This document shows, piece after piece, positions 58,896 through 64,000 of a stretch of 64,000 nucleotides of DNA. The first letter of the stretch is position 1. Every line of letters starts with the position of its first letter. Source of the stretch: Rhodobiaceae bacterium (lineage in GTDB: Bacteria > Pseudomonadota > Alphaproteobacteria > RS24); the NCBI GenBank assembly GCA_018660505.1, contig JABJKE010000010.1, forward strand, positions 1 to 64,000. The letters are read 5' to 3'. A program made the translations under genes and the position numbers. The notes beneath the pieces are model-generated. The model saw only the letters and a list, made by a program, of their open reading frames with translations. It was not told where the DNA came from and made no database searches.

Positions 58896-59440
58896 TGACC
58901 CCCTTGCGACGACCCGATGTTAGCGCCGCAGATGGTGGTTCTTTATGGCTGGTCCCCTATGCCGTTTTGGCCGGCTTCATTTTGCTCGACGGCCTGCCGA
59001 TCGACTATCAATGGCTGGGCCGTATTGAGCTTGGCCTGTATTTCGTACCGATTTTTTTCATTGCCATTTCGCCAAGTGAGCGTGATTTCGCGCCCTTTGG
59101 CATTATCTTGCTTGGCCTCGTCAATGATGTCTTGAGCGAGGCACCGATTGGCTATTGGACTTTCCTATTTGGTCTATTCTACCTTTTGGCGATGGGGCAA
59201 AGGAGCCTGTTGCAAGAGGCACGCCTTGGCGCCATATGGGCTAATTTTCTCGTGCTATGTGTCGCGACTTACCTAGCTGGCTATTTTATCGGCCTGCTGC
59301 GCGCAGACATGGCCATTGGCCTTGGCGTGTATTTTTCGTCGGCCTTTGTGACCAGTCTATTTTTTCCGCTGCTTTATATTCCCCTCGCTTGGTTGGAAAC
59401 CGGAGCTTTATCGGCGTCTCTTCTCAGGAGAGATGAGTAA
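58895..59440 (+). CDS. mreD: rod shape-determining protein MreD
   Basis: MreD is an integral membrane component of the elongasome. The 181-residue product is strongly hydrophobic with five or six segments, and shows the family region FGIILLGLVNDVLSEAPIGYWTFLFGLFYLLA. Conservation is low outside this, but size, topology and place between mreC and mrdA make the assignment safe. It is coupled to both neighbours by TAATG overlaps. Confidence 0.9.
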   Translation: MTPLRRPDVSAADGGSLWLVPYAVLAGFILLDGLPIDYQWLGRIELGLYFVPIFFIAISPSERDFAPFGIILLGLVNDVLSEAPIGYWTFLFGLFYLLAMGQRSLLQEARLGAIWANFLVLCVATYLAGYFIGLLRADMAIGLGVYFSSAFVTSLFFPLLYIPLAWLETGALSASLLRRDE

Positions 59441-61302
59441 TGGCTCTGTTTGAAAATGAAGCTGGATTATTTTCGCGTCGCCTATTTGTTTTGGGCGCCA
59501 CGCAAGCCAGCCTATTTGCTCTATTGGCCGGACGGTTGCAATATTTGCAAGTCTCGCAATCGGCAAATTACGAGACTTTGGCGGAGGCGAACCGTGTCAA
59601 TATTTCACAGCTAACGCCTGCGCGTGGCCTTATCACCGACCGCCAAGGCACGCTTTTGGCCGATAATGACCGCAAGCTTTTGGTGGAACTCGTGCCCGAA
59701 CAAATACGCGATTTAGACGGCACGCTAGCGGAGCTGCAAGAACATTTAGGCTTATCGAACGGGCGCCTGCGTGAATTACGCCGAAAAATAAAGCGCGGGC
59801 CTTCCTTCAAAGCCATCACCGTGGCCGAGGATGTCGACTGGGATGCCTTTGCCGCGATTAACTTACGGCTACCATTTTTGCCAGGTGTGGCGCCCCGCAC
59901 GGGCGAGAAACGAATTTATCCAGAAGGCGAAACTTTGGCGCATGTGGTGGGCTATGTGGGTGATAAAACAGCGGCTGATTTGCGACGCATGGGGCGCATT
60001 GTCGGCGATACCGTGGGGCGCAGCGGCGTCGAGCGCGAGTTTGAGCGCGACTTGCGCGGCACCGCCGGGGTGCGCCATGTAGAGGTAAATGCGCGCGGGC
60101 GCAATGTGCGCGAGCTGGAAACCACGCCCGGAAAACCCGGACAAAACATTACTCTGTCCATTGACGTGGCGCTGCAAAGAAAACTATCGGAGCGTTTGAA
60201 CGGCCACAGCGGCTCGGCGGTGGTGATGGATATTGAAACGGGCGAGCTGCTGGCCATGGCCTCTGTGCCGTCCTTTGACCCCAATGGGTTCTCGCGCGGG
60301 GTAGAGGCGAGCACTTGGGAAAAAATGCTGGTGGCCGAGCGCAAACCGCTGATGAATAAAGCCATTCGCGGGCAATATTCCCCGGGCTCGACTTTTAAGA
60401 TGCTCGTTGCCTTGGCCGCTTTGGAAGAAAAATTAGTCGCGCCCGAAGATGAAATAAACTGCTCGGGCGTGTATCCTTTTTCGGGCGAGAAGTTTCATTG
60501 CTGGCGCCCAGAGGGGCATGGCCAAGTCAATATGGTGCAGGCGATTGAGCGCTCCTGCGATAGTTATTTTTACGACTTGGCGTTGAAAGTCGGCATCAAT
60601 CGCATTGAGGCGATGGCGCGTCGGTTTGGCTTAGGCGCGGCAACGGGCATTAATCTTTTGGGCGAGAAAAACGGCACGATTCCGGGCCGCGATTGGAAAC
60701 GCGCCAATTATGATACCGGCTGGCGCGCGGGGGAGACGGTGATTACCGGCATCGGCCAAGGCTATTTGCTTACCACGCCCCTGCAATTGGTGGTTATGAC
60801 GGCGGCGCTGGCCAATGGCGGAAAGCTGGTCACACCGACACTGCTCGCGGGCCAAAGCGCACAAGCCCAGCCCCGCCCCATTGGCGTGGCGCCAGAGCAT
60901 CTGGCGATTGTGCAGCAAGGCATGTATCGCGCGGTCAATAAGCCAGATGGCACGGCCTATGCGTCGAGCCTATTGATTGGCAATCAGCGGATGTCGGGCA
61001 AAACGGGCACGGTGCAGGTTCGCCGTATTTCTCTTACCGAGCGCGAGGAGGGGGTCATCCCCAATTCGGAGCTGGACTGGCATTTGCGCGACCATGCGCT
61101 GTTTGTCGGTTATGTGCCGCATCGGGCGCCGCGCTATGCCATCTCGGTGGTCATTGAACATGGCGGCGGCGGCGGGCAAGTGGCGGCGCCCATCGCACGC
61201 GATATTATGGTCGATTTATTGCGCTCGCAAGAAACGCCGCCCCCGCCCGCGACACCAACGCCTAAAGCCGCGGCCTCTGCCAATCCAGGGGAAAGCTCAT
61301 GA
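59440..61302 (+). CDS. mrdA: elongation-specific transpeptidase PBP2 (MrdA)
   Basis: PBP2 is the class B transpeptidase of rod elongation, the counterpart of FtsI. The 620-residue protein has an N-terminal membrane anchor (about 17-35), a PBP dimerisation domain and the transpeptidase domain with S317-T-F-K320, the PBP2-typical S-C-D motif (IERSCDSYFYD) and K521-T-G523. The last 30 residues are proline- and alanine-rich. It starts on the mreD stop and its own stop overlaps rodA (ATGA). Confidence 0.96.
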   Translation: MALFENEAGLFSRRLFVLGATQASLFALLAGRLQYLQVSQSANYETLAEANRVNISQLTPARGLITDRQGTLLADNDRKLLVELVPEQIRDLDGTLAELQEHLGLSNGRLRELRRKIKRGPSFKAITVAEDVDWDAFAAINLRLPFLPGVAPRTGEKRIYPEGETLAHVVGYVGDKTAADLRRMGRIVGDTVGRSGVEREFERDLRGTAGVRHVEVNARGRNVRELETTPGKPGQNITLSIDVALQRKLSERLNGHSGSAVVMDIETGELLAMASVPSFDPNGFSRGVEASTWEKMLVAERKPLMNKAIRGQYSPGSTFKMLVALAALEEKLVAPEDEINCSGVYPFSGEKFHCWRPEGHGQVNMVQAIERSCDSYFYDLALKVGINRIEAMARRFGLGAATGINLLGEKNGTIPGRDWKRANYDTGWRAGETVITGIGQGYLLTTPLQLVVMTAALANGGKLVTPTLLAGQSAQAQPRPIGVAPEHLAIVQQGMYRAVNKPDGTAYASSLLIGNQRMSGKTGTVQVRRISLTEREEGVIPNSELDWHLRDHALFVGYVPHRAPRYAISVVIEHGGGGGQVAAPIARDIMVDLLRSQETPPPPATPTPKAAASANPGESS

Positions 61303-62423
61303 GCCATTCAAATTCGTTCAATCGAGAAGGCCTGCTAGAGCCTTTCAACAATCTGCATAAGCCGTTGTTTTTCTGCGTCGGATTATTGGGGCTCATCGGC
61401 GTGGTGGTGCTTTATTCGGTGGCGGGCGGCGATTTTTCGCCCTGGGCGTGGCGCCACGGCGTGCGCGTTGTGGCTGGCTTAGCCCTGATTTATTTTATTT
61501 CGACTTTGGAACTCAGAACTTTCTACGTTTTGGCCTATCCGGTTTTTGGGCTGGTGCTGATTTTATTGGTCGGCGTAGAGCTATTTGGCGCAAGGCATAT
61601 GGGTGCGCAGCGCTGGCTCGATTTAGGCTTTATGCAATTGCAGCCATCCGAGTTTATGCGCCTCGCTTTGGTGCTGGCCTTGGCCCGGTTTTATCACCGA
61701 ATTCATCAAAACGATGTTTCGCATCCGCTGAACCTCATTGTGCCGCTAGCGATGATTGCCGTGCCGTGCATGTTGGTGCTGAACCAACCAGACTTGGGCA
61801 CGTCGATTATGCTGGCCGGGGCGGGCTTGAGCGTGGTGTTTTTGGCTGGCGTGAATGTGCGCTATTTTATGGCTGGCAGCGTCGCCATTATCGCCGCCAT
61901 TCCGATTGTTTGGCAAAATATGCTGACCTATCAAAAAGAACGCGTCTTGGTGTTTTTAAATCCAGAACGAGACCCGCTGGGGGCTGGCTATCATATCATT
62001 CAATCGAAAATCGGCATTGGCTCGGGCGGTGTGTTCGGCAAGGGACTGGCACAAGGCACGCAGAGCCAGCTTAACTTTTTGCCAGAGCGTCATACCGATT
62101 TTATCTTCAGCAATTATGCCGAGGAAATGGGCTTCATCGGCGCGCTCGCCTTATTGGCCTTATTCCTGCTCACCTTGTTTTTTATCTTTCGAATTGCCAA
62201 TCAAATGCGCCACACATTCTCGCGTTTGGCCGTCGCCTCTATGGGGTTTTCCATCTCGATTTATGTGCTGGTTAATTTAGCCATGGTGATGGGCCTCGCG
62301 CCTGTGGTTGGCGTGCCCTTGCCATTTGTTTCCTATGGCGGGACTTCGCTCTTGACCTTTATGATGAGTATTGGCGTTATATTGGCAATGGAAAGACAAA
62401 CCATGGCAGATCTTTCCAAATAG
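61299..62423 (+). CDS. rodA: rod shape glycan polymerase RodA
   Basis: RodA is the SEDS-family glycosyltransferase that polymerises lateral-wall glycan together with PBP2. The 374-residue protein has about ten membrane segments and the hallmarks GARHMGAQRWLDLGFMQLQPSEFMRLALVL, LNQPDLGTSIML, LPERHTDFIFSNYAEEMGF and PLPFVSYGGTSLL. Distinguished from FtsW (9509) by gene context and the RodA-type N-terminus. Last recognised member of the rod-shape operon. Confidence 0.95.
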   Translation: MSHSNSFNREGLLEPFNNLHKPLFFCVGLLGLIGVVVLYSVAGGDFSPWAWRHGVRVVAGLALIYFISTLELRTFYVLAYPVFGLVLILLVGVELFGARHMGAQRWLDLGFMQLQPSEFMRLALVLALARFYHRIHQNDVSHPLNLIVPLAMIAVPCMLVLNQPDLGTSIMLAGAGLSVVFLAGVNVRYFMAGSVAIIAAIPIVWQNMLTYQKERVLVFLNPERDPLGAGYHIIQSKIGIGSGGVFGKGLAQGTQSQLNFLPERHTDFIFSNYAEEMGFIGALALLALFLLTLFFIFRIANQMRHTFSRLAVASMGFSISIYVLVNLAMVMGLAPVVGVPLPFVSYGGTSLLTFMMSIGVILAMERQTMADLSK

Positions 62424-62464
62424 GGGCAGGTGGCCAGAAAGCTAAATTTACCTTGGGGGGCATC

Positions 62465-63943
62465 ATGTTAAAGAAAAGAGTTTTACCAGCTTTTGGCGGG
62501 CTTATCGCCCTGGTTATCATTATCGTTTTGGCGCGGACCTTTACCCCCGCCGCTGAGCTGGGCGCGGCACAAGGTTTTGACTTTGCGCCCGATAGCGACC
62601 GCGTCGCCAGATTGATGAGCGAATCCGTGCGTTATAAAACCATTTCCTATGGTCGCGATAAACCCACCTCGAGCCAAGCCCTCTTGGCCTATCATGACTA
62701 TCTCGAGAAAAATTTCCCCAATGTGCATAAAACCATGACCCGCGAAGTGGTTGGCGATTATTCGCTGCTCTATACATGGGCGGGAAGCGAGTCGGTCTCG
62801 GACGCCAATAAACCGGTTATTTTTCTCGGCCACCTAGATGTCGTGCCGGTCATTCCGGGCACCGAAGCGGATTGGAAACAACCGCCGTTTAAAGGCGTGA
62901 TTGCCGATGGCTTCATTTGGGGCCGCGGGACGTTGGACAATAAAGTCAATATCGTCGGTCTGTTGGAAGCGGCCGAAAATATGCTGGCGCAGGGGCTGCG
63001 CCCCAAGCGCACAATCTATCTGGCTTTCGGCCATGATGAAGAACAAGGCGGTATCGATGGGGCTTTGGAAATGGCCAAAGTGCTGGAAGCGCGCGGCATC
63101 GAAGCCGAGTTTCTCATCGATGAAGGCGGTCTGGTCACCCAAGGCATTGTGCCCGGCGTGGCGCCTTTGATGGCGGTCATCGCTCCGGCCGAAAAAGGCA
63201 TTGTGACTTTGCAGCTGAAAGTGGTTGGCAAAGGCGGCCATTCTTCGGTGCCGCCCGTGCAAACCTCGATTGGCATTCTGGGCGCCTCGATTGCCGCATT
63301 GGAAGCCAATCAGTTTCCGCGTGATTTTTCGCACACCCAAAGTTTTCTCGAATCCGTGGCCGATGACATGCCTTTCGTCAATCGCATGGTGATGAAAAAC
63401 CTATGGCTGTTTAAACCCATTGTGATGAGCCAGCTGGAAAACGATACGCAAATTCAAGCGGGCATGCGCACCACCACGGCGGCGACGATGATTTCTGGCG
63501 GCATTAAAGCCAATGTGCTGCCGATTGATGCCTCGGCCAAGGTTAATTTCCGCATTCTGCCGGGCGAGACGCCCGACACGGTGCGCGAGCGCGTTATTCA
63601 GGTGATTAACGATTCCCGCGTCGAGGTTAGTTTTGACGGCTCGGGCCAACGCGGCATGGGGCCTTCGCCCGTCAGCCCGCAGTCGGGCTATGGTTGGGAG
63701 GCCCTGACAACGGCCATTCGCGATACTGCGGCGCCCGAACGGATTATCATTGCGCCACGCCTCTTGGTGGCTGCCACCGACACGCGCCATTACCGCGCGC
63801 TGACGCCAAACCATTATCGGTTCACCTATATGCAATTGGGCGCCAGTGATTTGGGCGCCATTCATGGCACCAATGAGCGCATCAGCGTTGCGACGCTAAA
63901 CGATACAGTGCGGTTTTTCTTCCGGATGATGTCGCGTCTCTAG
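62465..63943 (+). CDS. M20 family metallopeptidase, membrane-anchored
   Basis: A 492-residue zinc hydrolase of the M20 family with an N-terminal hydrophobic signal/anchor at about residues 5-24, so the enzyme should act in the periplasm. Metal site: H123-L-D125 (FLGHLDVVP), GRGTLDNK (bridging Asp158), HDEEQGG (Glu192/193) and a terminal histidine in ATDTRHY; the dimerisation lid domain lies between. The layout resembles the carboxypeptidase S / PM20D1 branch, which acts on peptides or N-acyl amino acids. The ATG at 62465 has GGGGGG just before it; a TTG at 62453 is in frame. It follows rodA by 41 bases. Confidence 0.88.
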   Translation: MLKKRVLPAFGGLIALVIIIVLARTFTPAAELGAAQGFDFAPDSDRVARLMSESVRYKTISYGRDKPTSSQALLAYHDYLEKNFPNVHKTMTREVVGDYSLLYTWAGSESVSDANKPVIFLGHLDVVPVIPGTEADWKQPPFKGVIADGFIWGRGTLDNKVNIVGLLEAAENMLAQGLRPKRTIYLAFGHDEEQGGIDGALEMAKVLEARGIEAEFLIDEGGLVTQGIVPGVAPLMAVIAPAEKGIVTLQLKVVGKGGHSSVPPVQTSIGILGASIAALEANQFPRDFSHTQSFLESVADDMPFVNRMVMKNLWLFKPIVMSQLENDTQIQAGMRTTTAATMISGGIKANVLPIDASAKVNFRILPGETPDTVRERVIQVINDSRVEVSFDGSGQRGMGPSPVSPQSGYGWEALTTAIRDTAAPERIIIAPRLLVAATDTRHYRALTPNHYRFTYMQLGASDLGAIHGTNERISVATLNDTVRFFFRMMSRL

Positions 63944-63950
63944 GCTTTGC

Positions 63951-64000
63951 TTAAGCCAGTAAAACGTCGAGCGCGCCTTTTTCTTCGAGCGCATACAGGT
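63951..64000 (-). CDS. 3' end of an unidentified gene, truncated by window edge
   Basis: On the minus strand a frame enters at the window edge and ends with a TAA at 63953-63951, giving the C-terminal residues LYALEEKGALDVLLA. It is convergent with the M20 peptidase gene with a 7-base gap. The composition looks like a real coding end with helical character, but 15 residues are too few to name a family. Confidence 0.55.
   Translation of the reverse strand, partial: LYALEEKGALDVLLA

Overview
The window is a gene-dense stretch of an alphaproteobacterial chromosome (GC roughly in the mid 50s by eye). Several features point to this class: the transfer-messenger RNA gene is circularly permuted (two-piece form), an alpha-type SspB adaptor lies beside it, RNase P RNA sits directly upstream of mraZ, and the gene strings lpxC-bamD-recN-ligA, mrp-hflK-hflC-DUF2065-degP-serB-miaA-ilvBHC and mreBCD-mrdA-rodA are typical of the class. 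I cannot place the genus. No insertion sequence, prophage, CRISPR array, tRNA or rRNA gene was seen.

Layout. 1-272: 3' part of RNase P RNA. 362-411: putative mraZ promoter overlapping five CCC-centred repeats spaced exactly 10 bp, the expected MraZ operator. 494-19149: a complete division and cell wall (dcw) cluster, mraZ-rsmH-ftsL-ftsI-murE-murF-mraY-murD-ftsW-murG-murC-murB-ddl-ftsQ-ftsA-ftsZ, nearly every junction overlapping by 1-14 bases. 19248-25527: M15 peptidase, lpxC, bamD, recN, ligA. 25537-30630 (minus): M24 aminopeptidase, prmA, uvrD-type helicase. 30751-34116: a large AsmA-like envelope protein. 34088-36666 (minus): ssrA, sspB, fumC and a ribbon-helix-helix protein, so tmRNA and the adaptor that recognises its tag are neighbours. 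36749-38979: thyA, folA and an SMP-30 lactonase-like gene. 38960-40278 (minus): DUF1737 and mrp. 40471-44285: hflK, hflC, DUF2065, degP-type protease. Then serB (minus), miaA, and branched-chain amino acid genes ilvB, ilvH, ilvC.

49774-55011 is the accessory part: three consecutive small lipoprotein genes on the minus strand, one a clear relative of phage lambda Bor, followed by a divergent bufferin-type operon (DUF2282 peptide precursor, DUF692 multinuclear iron enzyme, DUF2063 partner, DoxX membrane protein) expected to make a post-translationally modified, metal-binding peptide. A LysR regulator with a perfect 20-bp palindrome in front follows. 55109-56940 holds leuA behind a candidate leucine-rich leader peptide and a strong hairpin. 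56967-62423 is the rod-shape operon mreB-mreC-mreD-mrdA-rodA, then a membrane-anchored M20 peptidase and the 3' end of an unidentified minus-strand gene at the window edge.

Together the window encodes most of septal and lateral peptidoglycan synthesis, parts of outer-membrane biogenesis, proteolytic quality control (tmRNA-SspB, HflKC, DegP) and Ile/Val/Leu synthesis with candidate RNA-level control. The most unusual elements are the bufferin operon, the leu leader, the mraZ operator array, the ilvB leader structure and conservative changes in normally invariant residues of SerB and IlvB.
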